From: Ophiocordyceps camponoti-saundersi (nom. inval.)
Taxonomy: Eukaryota; Ascomycota; Sordariomycetes; Hypocreales; Ophiocordycipitaceae
Assembly: GCA_003339415.1 (NCBI GenBank)
Contig: PDHQ01000158.1
Coordinates: 1 to 64,000, forward strand
Direction: 5' to 3'
Length of the DNA: 64,000 bases
Positions 37,333 through 48,810 of this stretch are shown here, piece by piece (positions within the stretch are counted from its first letter, which is position 1; every line of letters starts with the position of its first letter). The notes below the pieces were generated by a model, which was not told the DNA's origin, ran no database searches, and worked only from the letters and a program-made list of their open reading frames with translations. The position numbers and the translations under genes were made by a program.

Positions 37333-37550
37333 CTGCATGTGCAAATATGGATGTACATACTTACCTACCTACTATGTACATATGTAGGTATGTATGGTCC
37401 TTGTCTCCTTGATCTCAACGGCGGGTCTCGCCGTCCCCCATCCCACCCGCTCACCCTCTGACGTCAGTCCACCCCTCCTCTCTCTGCAATGGTGCCCAGC
37501 GAAAGATACTCAACTTCACTTATCAGCCCACAGAAACCTGTTGGCTTGCG
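37333..37550. other. short spacer between MITE and IWS1
   Basis: Contains TACCTACCTACTATGTACATATGTAGGTATG, an imperfect palindrome of the spacer motif, and nothing else recognised. Confidence 0.4.
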
Positions 37551-38902
37551 TCATGCCCTCTTCTTAGTCTTCTGCGTCATCCTTCTAAATGCCTCCATCC
37601 CGCTGGCCCCCAGCGGCCGATGATCTTGCCCTCGCGACCCGTCAAACGTGCTCTTGGGCGCGATTGTGTAACTTGAAGGTAAACTGGCCATGCGCGCTTG
37701 ATTATTGGCGCCCTGCGGCGCGAGAAAGGCTTCGCGCGCCGACTGCGCCGGCCGCTGCGTAAGGTTGAATTGCGAATTCGCCTTTTGCCGTTGTGCCATC
37801 TTGGCCGCCCTGTAAAAAAGATGTCAGCGGCTCGACGAGTCCTGTGACGGAAACCGGTGGTGGGAAGGGAGCAAGCAACGCACTGGTAGTCAAACTCGCG
37901 CGTCTCAACATGTCGCTTCTTGTAATCGTCGGTCCGCTTCAGGATCGGCCGACTCCATTCGCCCAGTAGCCGCTCCGCCATGCGCTTGATACTCGGCTCG
38001 GGCTTCTTGCTGCGCGTGTAGAAGAGCACAACCTTTCCAATGCCACTGCTAAGGAGGGCCTCCTTCTCCACATTGAGCCGCGTTAGCGCGGAAAATATAT
38101 CACGCTGGATGTTGTACGCGGGGAGCGACCCGTCGTTTAGCGGCTCGAGGAAGAATTTGACGTGCTGCAGGAAGTTGGTGTCTGGGTCGAGCACCGCGTG
38201 CTGCACATTGTTGCGGTTGAGGATCGCGTTAACCTCCGGCAGTAGCTTCAACTTATGCAACGCCGGCTGGCCTGACTCGCGAGCTGCATTATCGGCCTGA
38301 CAGGCCTGCTCCATCTGGTACTTGAGGTGGGCGAGCTTCTCGTCAATCTCATCCTCGAGATCAATCTCATCCTTGCGTCTGCGCTTGCTGCTGCTACCGC
38401 CTTTCTTAATGGCCGCGTCTAAGGCTCGGTCAATGGCTCGCTTCCGCCTCTCTTCGGGGGTGAGCTCTTCCTCCTTCTGCGCTTCTTGTGGGGCTTCTGT
38501 ATCCTTTGCCCGTCGTCGCTCCCCATCACCGGCTCGTCTTGATCGTCTGGGTGCCTTGCCCATATCTGGTCCGACGTCTTCTTCTGCGGGGACCTCATCG
38601 TCGCGGTCTCTCCTTTTTTTTTCTCGCCGACCCTCTCGAGGTTTCTTCGGAGCTTCTCCGTCTGTTCGCTTCCTCTTGCTGGCTTTTAGGGTCCGCGCCA
38701 TGTCTTCATCAATATCCACCGGCCGATCCTCGATATTTGCGGTCTCAGGGTCGTAATCCTCGAACTGATTCTCGTCAATCTCCGACAGAAGGTCCGAGTC
38801 GCGATCCGAGTCGGCCGCAGCCTCGTCTTGGAACTCCTTCTCCTGGCCATCGTCAAGGGGCTCGTTGACCTGCGACGCAGCTGGCGAGTTCCTGTCCGAC
38901 AT
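37551..38902 (-). CDS. IWS1: transcription elongation factor IWS1/Spn1 (425 aa)
   Basis: Two exons, 38902-37884 and 37809-37551, joined across a 74-nt intron (GTGCGT...TTTTACAG). The start MSDRNSPAAS is chosen over an in-frame Met 33 codons upstream because fungal IWS1 proteins begin MSD and the upstream residues are unlike the family. Residues 1-200 are acidic then basic and disordered (RREKKRRDRDDE, RRKRAID). Residues ~240-322 form the TFIIS N-terminal/IWS1 fold (VQHAVLDPDTNFLQHVKF, LGEWSRPILK). The protein binds Spt6 and RNA polymerase II in the nucleus and links elongation with chromatin reassembly and mRNA export. Divergent from BRL1 across 410 bp. Confidence 0.92.
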
Positions 38903-39312
38903 GTTGAACTCTGTTCCCCTGCTGGTGTCGACAGGGAGGATCTCGGACTTGATAGGCCTACAGAATGCGATAGAGCCTAGTTGGATTGACGAAGAAGGCA
39001 CCGTGCAGTGGTAACGCGAGGGGAAGACGATGTCGAGCCTGGTGCAGATGCAGATTTGTCCGCTGTTGGCAGTTCTGCGAAGGGCGACTGAGCGAGAAGC
39101 TACCTAGGTACCTAGGTAGCGAGTACTAAGGTGCCTAGTACGTCTGTACTCTCTTAACACTCTATTAGTGACGTGCGCTAGCTAGCTGACGTAACACTCT
39201 ATAGCCTTTTGTCAGCCTCGTGCTCGGAGCGGCTGGACTCCACAGTCTGGTTTGTTTACTTTCCACGTACTCAGACGCAAGGAACCAGAAGCAATCGTCA
39301 ATAGCGACAGTC
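38903..39312. promoter_or_regulatory. shared divergent promoter region, IWS1 / BRL1
   Basis: 410 bp between the two start codons. It contains CTACCTAGGTACCTAGGTAG (about 39100-39119), a perfect palindrome of the motif that fills other spacers of this window. No classical TATA box. Confidence 0.45.
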
Positions 39313-40888
39313 ATGGATTCGAGGACATTTGAGGGCCCCATGGACTGGGAGTATCAGGGCCGTGGTCCGCTCGATCCCACTAGCCCGTTTTCTCATGCTG
39401 CAAGAAACGCCCAGCGAAATAGTAAGCGAGCCATTCACCTGCAAAACGAGGACCATGAGATGCTTGCTCCTTTCAATGGCCTCTACCTTCCTTGCAGACA
39501 CTGATGAAGCATCTCAAGTCTTTGGCTCTCCAGCCGCATCTCCAGTTCGTCCCAGCAACCCCTTTGCGAATCTAGGGACGCCGTCCAAGGCGCAACAGCC
39601 ACCGCCACAAGCAGCTCGCTTTACGCCGAAACTGCCTGCGAGAAATATGGCGCCCCCATTTCGGAATCCGGCTTTCTCAACGCCGAGGCGACCGTTCGAT
39701 GAAGTGGTCCTGTCGGAAGCGTCGGGCGCTGAGGACAGTCCTGCGGCGACGGAGTTATCTGACTACCCAAACGATACTCCCGAGGCAGATCACAAGGCAG
39801 AAGCGCATGGGGTTATCTCCATAGCGCCCCTTAAGATTGACAAATCGAGCCGCTATGGCAGAAGCAAGAAACATGCGCCGGGCAAAGGAGAGATAAGGGG
39901 CCGTAGAGATGCATCAGCCGGGATGAGGAAGCGCAAACGGCATAATTGTGACAGAGACGTCGGCTCCGTCAACCGTCACTACCACGGACACGATAGCGAA
40001 GCTTGGGACTCGGAATTTGACTCCGACAATGGCGCGGACTTGCGCCGCCCCGGGTCACGTTCGGACACGGGCAGGAACCAAGGTGCTTTCGAATCCTTTT
40101 TCCAGGCGCTCAACAAATATCCCAACACGCCCGACCATATGCAGCGATGGATGCAATTCGGTGCCAACTTGTTCCTTGTCTCAGTACTTGCCTACCTCGG
40201 CTGGTCGGTGGTGAGCACGGTGCGCAGCGACATTCACAAGGCAAACGAAGTCGCCCGGCAAGAGCTCATGAGTAGGATGACGGAGTGCCAAACGCAATAC
40301 ACAATGAACGAGTGTTCTAAAAAGGATCGTCCTGCCCTTCGCATTATGTGCGATGAGTGGTACGATTGCATGATGCAGAACCCCGAGTCGATTCTCAGAG
40401 TCAAAGTCACGGCAAAGCAGGTGGCAGAGATTATCAACGAGTTTTCGGAGACGATGCATCTCAAGGCATGGGTAAGTGGCCGTCATACTCCCCCGAATTT
40501 GCGTGCGCGCAGATCTGCTAACACAAAATGCTAGGCTATCGTTGTAGCCTTTATCCTTGTGTGCACCACAGTCAACGTCGGGACGTTCAATCGACAAGGC
40601 GGACACAAGCCGGTAGTGTCGGCGCCGGCGCCTCAGGCGAGCAATACGGCTCCCATAGCGGACCCGGACGTGGCGAGATCGCCGGGCATTGCTCCCGGGT
40701 ACATGCTCGTGCCGGTTCACACGCCGAGACTGTCCCGTCGAGCACAATTGGACGATGGGACAGACACGGACACGTCTCCGCTGAACTTCAAGGCGGCCAT
40801 CTCACGGTTGACGCCTTCAGCGCGCAAGAGCCCGAGCAAAGGGGATCGGCAACTCAGCTCGGTGAAAAATCGGGCGCCGATTAGGTAG
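39313..40888 (+). CDS. BRL1: nuclear envelope protein BRL1/BRR6 family (478 aa)
   Basis: Exons 39313-39421, 39498-40471 and 40535-40888 join in frame across introns of 76 nt (GTAAGC...CTTGCAG) and 63 nt (GTAAGT, TGCTAAC, CTAG). The N-terminal ~250 residues are disordered with basic patches (RKRKRHNC). Two membrane segments, ~256-280 (FGANLFLVSVLAYLGWSVV) and ~361-378 (AIVVAFILVCTTVNV), flank a lumenal domain with four cysteines (TECQTQ, NECSKK, IMCDEW, YDCMMQ). This is the disulfide-bridged Brl1/Brr6 domain. In yeast these proteins sit at the inner nuclear membrane and help to fuse membranes during pore-complex assembly and to keep membrane lipids in balance. The second intron lies right at the start of the second membrane segment. 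Confidence 0.9.
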
Positions 40889-41899
40889 TGATGGACAGGA
40901 GCGTCTACATGTTGTATTGTGTCTTGTATCAGAGTTTGGCGGCGTTGGTGTCGTTTTCAGTACAAGGAAAACTGCCCCAGGCGCCCAGAGGTGCAGTAAA
41001 TAATATGGGCGGTTCGGACAGCAACGGAACGTGGCAGCAGTCAGAGTGACGGCGGATAGGGAAGAGACAATGTACTGTTCATTCACCTTGGTATTCCGGC
41101 CCGTCTCTCCCTACGTTCTACCGACCAACGACGTACGTCTCAACAGCTAACTACCTCACTAACCGGTGTCTAGACGTTGAGCCTACTAGCTTCAAGTGCG
41201 AGCCGAGGGAAACCAAGCGGCGGATCTGCGAGACATGCTTTTGTTTTACGTCGCGATCGGCGAGGGCCCCTCCCCGAAGGTGGCGATCGACGGGCCGAGT
41301 GCATGTCGATGTAAAGCACCATGGGAATCATCATCGACGATGTATGTGTGCATGACAAGTACAGAACTGAAGAGGCCATCCGTCTCAGGCCACCAGGGGA
41401 GGACTTAGAATAAGTAGTATCTGCTGATACTCTCTAGATATTTACACCCTCATTCATCTGATGGAGCATTTTCCTCGGCACTTGAGAAGCCCATACTTCG
41501 TATTGACTGTCCTGACCTGCCACCCGGTTAAAAGGAAGACGTGGTATCATGAGGGGAGGTTACTAAAAGCGGCTAGACGGTCAATGCAGAAGTCGCCAAC
41601 AGTCTCTCGACCGGAAGGTGTGTGACTTTGAAATCCTAGAAGCCACAGACCAAATCTGCCTACACCACCACCACCACCGGCTGAGTGATGAGCTGTAGGA
41701 ACTGAGGCTTTCTTTATCTCTCTCCCTCTCTCCTCCTCTTCCTCCTCCACTACTCTCCTCTATCTCTCTCTCTCTCTCTATCTCTTCCTCCCCCTCTCCA
41801 CCTCCCTCTATCTTCCTCCCCTGATGCTATGCCTCTCTCGCCATACGGCGTGGCAGAGCCTCCGAATACGATATCCGATAATCAGCCCTTTTCTCCGTC
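40889..41899. promoter_or_regulatory. upstream region of the Zn2Cys6 regulator
   Basis: About 1 kb without a gene. Immediately before the start codon (about 41705-41822) lies a long pyrimidine tract (TCTCTCTC and CCTCC repeats), the usual mark of a fungal transcription start. Small open frames around 41200-41400 have no family likeness. Confidence 0.5.
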
Positions 41900-44475
41900 A
41901 TGGACAAAGGCAAACCCTTGGACAGCGATAGCGGCAGCCAGACGACTACAAACACGCCGAAGAGCCAGATGTCGGTCTCTCATGCCGGCAATGCGACCAC
42001 TTCTTCGAAGCGGCGACGAGGGCCTGGCGTCGTCACTGCTAACGCTTGTACCGAGTGTCGGAAGAAGCGCGCAAAGGTACGGACTCTCCATTCTCTCTTT
42101 TACCTCTCTGTCTCTCTCTTCTGTCTCTCGTTCGTTCCTCTTCATTCTCCCCGCCCGGGCATGATTCGCTTCTGACATGATCCGCTTCCTCTCTCTTACC
42201 TACGTTTCAAAGTGTGACGGACTTAAACCTTGCGGTCGTTGCAAGTCTCTGATCGATGTCGAGTGCATATACGAGATTCCCGTCCGGCAGTCCAAAGAGA
42301 ACCTGCGTCACGAGATCGAGACACTACGCCAGCGTCAGCGCTCCAGCGATGTCATCTTCGAGGCTCTCCAGCGACTGGACCTCAGTGAGGAGGTGTTGCA
42401 GAGGCTGCGCGACGGTCAATCGGTCGAGACCATCTCCGAATCCATCCACGATACTTTGGGATCCCGCGACGGCGGCGCCGATCACGAAGCCATCGCCAAC
42501 CCGCGCCACGCCGACGATGCCAAAACTATACCGTCGACGCAAGCTGAGCCATGGAAACAAAGCACCTGGCAACCCTCGTCCCACAGTCAAACTGGATCAA
42601 CGCGGAGCAGCTCTCTTCCCGAAGTCGTGAGCTGGCCGCAAGAGTCTCCGCAATCGTCTTCCAGGATGGAGGGTCTGTTTCCGGACCAGACCCCCAACAT
42701 CATGCCGAGGAGCCGTGGCCTGGAGCTTATTCTCGATCCCCCATGTACCCTGCCAGTTGATGCGAGCTCTTCGTCGGATGCTTTGTGGACCAACGTGACG
42801 GGCGATGCCAATCTGGTGCACCATCTGTTGGCCCTCTACTTTTGCTGGGAGTATCCGACCTTTGCATCGCTGAGCAAGGAACACTTTCTGCGCGATTTTC
42901 GAGCTGGCAACCCCCGATACTGCTCCGACATACTGGTCAATGCTCTGCTCGCCCTTGGTTGCCGCTTTTCAACCAATCCCAAGTCTCGGGCCAATCCCCT
43001 CGACCCCAACTCATCCGGTGACCACTTCTTCGAAGAATCGCAGCGTCTTCTCAACCAGGAGACGGACCATCATTCCTTGACGACGATTCAGGCGCTAGGG
43101 ATCATGTCGATTCGCGAGGCCAGCTGTGGGAGGGACTCTGAAAGTTGGTATTATGCCGGTCAGAGCATCCGACTGGCCATTGAGATGGGACTGCATCTTT
43201 CTCGTGAGGACGGAGACGAGCATGCCGTTCAGTCGGCCACTTTCTGGGGCGCCTTCGCGCTAGACAGGTGAGCAGTTTGGCAGACGGGAGCTGCGGTGCT
43301 TGCATGCTCAAGCTGCTTCTCAGTGCTTGGTCCCTGGCAACCGGTTCGCTGCCGCAGTGTTCTCGCTTCCCTTGCCTGCCACCCAAGCCTACCATCATTG
43401 GCGACGTCGAGGCTTCGTTGTGGGTGCCTTACACTGACGACGGTGGGTTTTCTCATTGGAAGCGACGAGGGACCATGGTATTAGCCTTGCTGATTTCCCT
43501 TGTCTTCTCTTGTTCCTCGTGGCAGGCGCTCCGTTGCAGCGCTCGTACGAGCAACCTTCGAATGTGAGGTCCGTTTATAAGTGCTTCTGCGAGCTTAGCG
43601 AACTGGTCCACCGGTCTCTTTACCTTTTGCATTCGCCCGGCAAGCCCCTGGCCGCGAGGGATCTGTTGAGCATTTATACGCAGTTTCTCAGCTGGTATGA
43701 TCAGGTGCCGGAGGTGCTGCGGCTTGGGCACAACTTTACGCCCGCCGTCTTATTCGCCCAGTGAGCGTGTTCCATCATCACCAAAACTAAGAGGGAAAAA
43801 AGTACTACCACTGACGCCAGGCTCAGTATGTACTATCACTTCGCCATTCTGCTACTTTTCCGGCCCTTGATCAAGCTACGCTTCATCGGCTCCAAAGTGC
43901 TGCCTCGCGACGTCTGTTCCCAGGCAGCCGACGCGATCCAAGGCCTCTTGACGTCGTACTCGCAGCTCTACACGCTCCAACGGACACCGTCCTTTGTGCC
44001 GTACTTTGTATTGACGTCGGCCATCATGCACCTCGCCATCGGAGCATGCAGCGACGACGTGGTAGACGACGACGCGGCCATGAGGGATCCCCATATCAGC
44101 GAGGTTCTCGACCAGGGCATCAAGGATCTCGTCCAGATGGCGCCATGCCACCGGTTCGCGGAACAGGCCCTTCACATCCTTCGTTACTTGGCCAGGAAAT
44201 GGAATATTGATGTCGAAATGGACGAGAAGAAGGATATGAGCACCGAACACTATGACGGCTTGGTGCGGACTCATACCAACAGTCTCAACTTCTTCTCACC
44301 TAATCTGAATATGGGAGACTTCGTCTGTGGCTGGGCGAGGGTAGATGGCGAGGGAAAGATAACAGCCAAGGCGGACAGTATGGAGAACCCGCTCTTCTGG
44401 CCGTTTCCTCTTCAGGGCAGGCCGATGCTTCCAGAGGGCAAAGACCTGGAAGAAGCCGGATTCGCATTGTTATAG
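41900..44475 (+). CDS. Zn2Cys6 fungal-specific transcription factor (746 aa)
   Basis: Five exons (41900-42076, 42213-43267, 43324-43442, 43526-43760, 43821-44475) join in frame over introns of 136, 56, 83 and 60 nt. The zinc cluster is split by intron 1: CTECRKKRAK from exon 1 and CDGLKPCGRC...VEC from exon 2 give Cys 50, 53, 60, 66, 69 and 77 with CX2CX6CX5CX2CX7C spacing. A short coiled stretch (ENLRHEIETLRQRQ) follows, as in dimerising members. Residues ~225-560 are the fungal-specific regulatory domain (SSDALWTNVTGDANL, WGAFALDSAWSLATG, VPYTDDGAPLQ). It should bind CGG half-sites in the nucleus. The C-terminal part resembles regulators often labelled NirA-like, but I cannot assign a pathway; no metabolic cluster is next to it. 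Confidence 0.88.
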
Positions 44476-45140
44476 GGTATGCATACATGATTGTACATTT
44501 GCTAGGGGGGGTTGGGAAACGCACATACATGCACGTAAGTCTATCTAGACGCATTTGCCCGAGAAAAAGGGGAGGAGTTTGTAGCGGGAAGGGAGAAAAG
44601 AATCAGTGAAAGCGACAGCATTCGAGAATAAACGGAGTTCTTTCACTTGCATAGACGCTTGCGAAGCTCGTATTCTGGCATATCTGGTGCTTTGTTATAA
44701 TATTGGGGCTTCACGCCGCCAGATGAGGTTGCATGATGCAAGCAGGGAAGACTGAAGAGTAGGGGGGGTTGTGCGAATAACGTTTATGGCGTCGGTACGG
44801 TCCACGGATAAGGGCGGGTTCTTTCATAAACTTATGATCTTATGTAATATTGTAGCACTGACTCAGCGAACCTCGGCACAGAGCCACGATGTCGCTCCCT
44901 TTTCAGACTGAGATCACTTTTGCGAAGTGCTTCAGAGACGGCGATTTCTTCATATCTCAAGAGACTAATCTTGTCTTCTCCTCAGATGCTCGAACGAGAG
45001 CGAGCGAGATCACTGACCGTGCTGCCATCCGGGACCAGAATTACCCCAGGCGACCTCAGGGTAGAGAAAGAAGGATAAGGTGCGGACCGCAAATTCAGAG
45101 CAAAGCTGCCGCAGAATCCGATTACTATAGTGATCATTCG
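44476..45140. other. intergenic region, Zn2Cys6 regulator / PEX16
   Basis: 665 bp with the 3' end of the regulator and the PEX16 promoter. An in-frame ATG at 44889 would add 84 residues to PEX16, but those residues do not resemble the family and are taken as leader. Confidence 0.45.
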
Positions 45141-46403
45141 ATGCCGCAGGCGCAGGCGGCTCCGTGCCGACCGGCGCTCGGCCGGCCTCTCAGCTTGCCT
45201 CAGCGCTGGCTCGCGCTATACGACGACTTCATCTCCAAGAACGCAGGCCAGGTCTCGCAGATCGAGAGCGCGTTGCGCAGCCTTACCTACGTCATACCCG
45301 GTGCGCCATTGTTCCTCACTCCCGTCGGATGACTGATTAGACGGAGTTATGGGTTTCTGACTAGAGAGAGAGAGAGATGGGTGACGGGTTCGACAGGCCG
45401 CTTTCGAGATGCTGAGATCGCATCCGAGTCGATCCACTCGGCCGTCCAACTGCTCTCCGTCTATCACGATCATCTGCTGAGACGTGCTCGATGCTCCGCC
45501 GTCGGTCGGCCGCCGCCACCGCCGTCGGCGCACGCCCGGTACACGCGCTTCTGGGCGCAAAAAAGTGCGCTTTACCGTCGTGTGGCCGTGGTGCTGCAGA
45601 CGGTCACTTACTCGCAGCTATTGTGCGAGATGACGGTCAAGCGGCGCGGCGGCGAAAAGGCGCGCTGGCGCGTCGTCGTGCTCCTCGAAACCATCAAGGC
45701 CGTCTGTCGCCTGTTGCTGCTTCGCGCCGCCCGCGGCCGTCCACTTCTTACACCGGCACTTCCAGAACGGGAGCAACTCGCCGACGAGGATGAGACGTTG
45801 GTGACTTCGCGGGAGGCATCGGAGCCGCGGAGCGATAGTGGGTTCCCGGGCGACGGCGTAATGGAACCTTTAGCCACCATTACTACCAGGCCATCGCCAG
45901 CCTACGAGCGTGAATGGATCATGCCGCGAACAGGATTGAGCCTCCCTTCGCTCCCCGACTCGTCCGACATCAGCAGCTATCTCCTCGGGCGCGTGCTGAC
46001 AGCGGACGACATTAAGCCAGCAGCCAAACTGCTCAACCGGCTCCATGGCAGGGGGCAAGTGGCCGAAGTGCTACACATATTGGCGCCGCTCATCTACGCC
46101 TTGGCTCTGGCTCGCAGCGGCAATCCGCGCAAGGCCTGGAAGCCGTGGCTGCTGGGATTGGCCGTCGAGCTTGCTGCGCGGCAGCTGCGCGACCGAAGCT
46201 TGCGGGCGACGACACTCGAGCGCGATGAATGGAATAGGCGCGGCTGGGCCATGGCGTGGTGGGCTATGCGCGGCGCCTTTTACGCGGACGTGTCGTCGCG
46301 TGTAATTGCTCGCGTCTCGCGCTCGATGCCGTCCATTGTGGCTGGCATACTTGACGACTACGAGTATCTGTGGCAAACGTACTACTTTTGCACCAGCGCT
46401 TGA
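45141..46403 (+). CDS. PEX16: peroxisome biogenesis protein PEX16 (388 aa)
   Basis: Two exons (45141-45300, 45397-46403) join in frame over a 96-nt intron (GTGCGC...TTCGACAG). The family N-terminus is clear: LPQRWLALYDDFISKN, SALRSLTYVIPG | RFRDAEIASESIHS. Further matches are LYRRVAVVLQTVTYSQLL, AEVLHILAPLIYALAL, WKPWLLGLAVELAAR and the C-terminal ILDDYEYLWQTYYF. PEX16 is an integral membrane protein that brings PEX3 and other membrane peroxins to the ER or peroxisome. The family length in Pezizomycotina is close to this. Start 45141 was chosen because residues before it are unlike PEX16. Pro-rich insertion VGRPPPPPSAH at ~90. Confidence 0.92.
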
Positions 46404-46977
46404 GAGGTCACCTTTTACCTACCTACCTACTAACCAAGGTACTAATCAACTGGAAGGGGGGAAATTGACTCAAGTTGTCGAAAGTGGAGGTGAATGCAGC
46501 TTGTGTCGTTTGTGTATGTGCTAGTGAGGAGGGCAGGGAGGGTCTTTGTGGGAGGCTAGAGCCTTTGCTTCGGTTGTGGCACTCAAGGTCGGAAGGGCAA
46601 TTGGAGAGCGAGGAATAGAAGCAGCAATTGTGGGTGAGGCAAAGGCATACATAGCCTACCGTACTGCGAATATATAGGTAGGCACATACCTACGAGAGTG
46701 TGTGTGTTTGTGCGCGTGCGCAGATCAGTAGCCTAGTAGGCAGGTAGGTAGGTATGTACGGATAGACGTTTTGTGCAGAAAAGTTATCTTGATGCATCCG
46801 TACCCGTATTGTGAAGAAAACAGACGAGGGCGCTATATTAATGAAAGCGGCCTCGGCTGCATCCCTACTAAGCGGCAGCAGACTAAGAGACTAAGAGCTG
46901 TTTGCCGGGACGGCAGTAAGCCGTGATGCCGGCATACCGGAGTTAGCTGCCGAAGGGGGGAGGAGAGAGGAAGACTC

Positions 46978-46980
46978 TCT

Positions 46981-47060
<80 letters not shown>
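46978..47060 (+). repeat. compound microsatellite (CT)n(CTGT)n
   Basis: About 17 CT units change at 47011 into about 12 CTGT units without interruption. Confidence 0.9.
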
Positions 47061-47187
47061 GCCTGCAGAGGCCGCGGGCATTGACGGGATGGGAGTTGAG
47101 AAGGAAACGTGGAGAAGGGATCTTTCACGGCTCGGCTTGGCAAAGGTTGCCGTGGCCTGGGATTTGCGTCGGTATAGATGGAAGGCT

Positions 47188-47400
47188 ATGAGCCAATCTA
47201 CTACTAGGTATGTAGGTAGGTAGGTACCTAGGTAGGTAGGTAGATATGTACGGATATGTATGTAGTATGTGTGATTGACATTTCTTCATGTGCTGTGTAG
47301 GTAGGTAGGTAGGTATGTTAATGTATGTATGTAAGTAGGTATGTATAACCTTTCTAATGAGTAGTATGTATGTATGTATGTATGTACGTAGGTATGTATG
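47188..47400 (+). repeat. TAGG/GTAT tetranucleotide cluster
   Basis: Runs of TAGG (47210-47250, 47298-47316) and GTAT (47365-47400) separated by short unique pieces. Confidence 0.8.
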
Positions 47401-48541
47401 CATGTTATTCTCACGTATGCCGGCTTCGCCGAAGCGACATCCATGGCACTCTGCCATGGTGCCAACGCACTCTCCACTCTGCGCGGGCGCGGGTGGATGC
47501 GGTTTAGGAAGAAAAAGAGAATTCTGCGGTCGGAGGGCGGCCACGCAACGAGGTTACGAAGGGCACGTTGCCGTGGTGGTAGCGTAATGAGAGGAGACGA
47601 TTCTTTTTTTATTATCTGATGGAGGTCGCGAGCAGGGAAGATACTAGTTGCCGGGAGTTGCGCAGGTGATTGCTTCTCAATGCACCATAGGGCTGATCTT
47701 GAGACGAGGATGAGAAGAGCATTGATGAAGTAACGGGAAGAGGGCTAATCAATCAACACGGCACCCGTGTTGAGGCGTTTCAAAACAGGGGCCCGAGCGG
47801 CCGAGCGGGCGGGCGGGGAGTCCCTTTGCGAGGGCGCAGTGTCAAGCGAGGAAAAGAGAGGGAGAGAGAGAGAGAGCTTTTGTACCGCGTTTCCGTTGTC
47901 GCGTTTCAGGTGTCGGGCGATGTTTGATGGAGTTGGCTTTGGGTTGACTGACAGTGACAGGGACGAACGTTGGTGGAGAAGCGAAGTTGGGGATCGTTGG
48001 CGTTGAAGATGGGGACATGTGTTATATGCAAGGGAGGGGGGAGGGAGGATGGAGAAGATGGAGCAGATGGGGAAGAAGAAGAAGAAGGAAAGAAGGAAAA
48101 GGGAAGAATAGAAGAAAGGGGGGATGATATTATTAGAAAGAACGGAGTATCCGTACGGAACACGGATACATTAGCAGTCAATCACACCTATACTCCGAGG
48201 TAGTGAGTCTATATCCGCATATCAATACCTACCTAGGTACCTACATACATATGTACGGATGAAGACACAGTTTTCGCATCGTATCAGATGATGCCTTTTT
48301 CTTATTCTCATGACAATTCCCAAGGTCGTTCTTGCGTCAAGTAAATGAAAGCAAGCTTTGCATATATGCATGTCTGTACGGATTACATACATCTGTATAT
48401 GGGCACGCAGGTACCAAGGTATGTATTTCTGTGTAATTCAATACTACACCCCTTTCTCTTCTGCATGTAAAACTTGACACAGGAAAATGGGAATAAAGAA
48501 GAAAGGACAGAGAGAGAAATAAAAAAGTACCGACAAACTCG

Positions 48542-48571
48542 AAAAGCTGAACTTTACAAAGTTCAGCTTTT
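48542..48571. other. 13-bp perfect hairpin followed by a T run
   Basis: AAAAGCTGAACTT, loop TACA, AAGTTCAGCTTTT, then five more T on the plus strand. Shape is like a bacterial terminator, or an RNA polymerase III/hairpin element; no known gene precedes it. Confidence 0.5.
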
Positions 48572-48774
48572 TTTTACTCTTGCACGCCTCAATGTCATGT
48601 GTGCGAGGGCAATGTTGAGATGGGATGAGATGATTTGTTCCGAGGTGGCAGCTGTCGGGTAGGTAGGGAGCATCGAGACGGCTGTGTGAACGAGATGAGC
48701 CGTGAGACGTTGAGAAGTGATTTTCATGTGGATGCATTATTGGTGAGCCGTGCCGGGCCGGAGCGAGAATATGA

Positions 48775-48810
48775 CTACCTACCTACCTACCTAGGTAGGT
48801 AGGTAGGTAG
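48775..48810. repeat. 36-bp perfect palindrome of the CCTA/TAGG motif
   Basis: Four and a half CCTA units meet four and a half TAGG units at a central CCTAGG; each arm is 18 bp. It could form a cruciform. Confidence 0.85.

Noticed and set aside
44889..45140. Upstream ATG at 44889 as the PEX16 start
   Set aside because: The extra 84 residues are unlike PEX16 and the family start fits the Met at 45141.
48542..48571. Rho-independent terminator
   Set aside because: The genome is eukaryotic; only the hairpin itself is reported.
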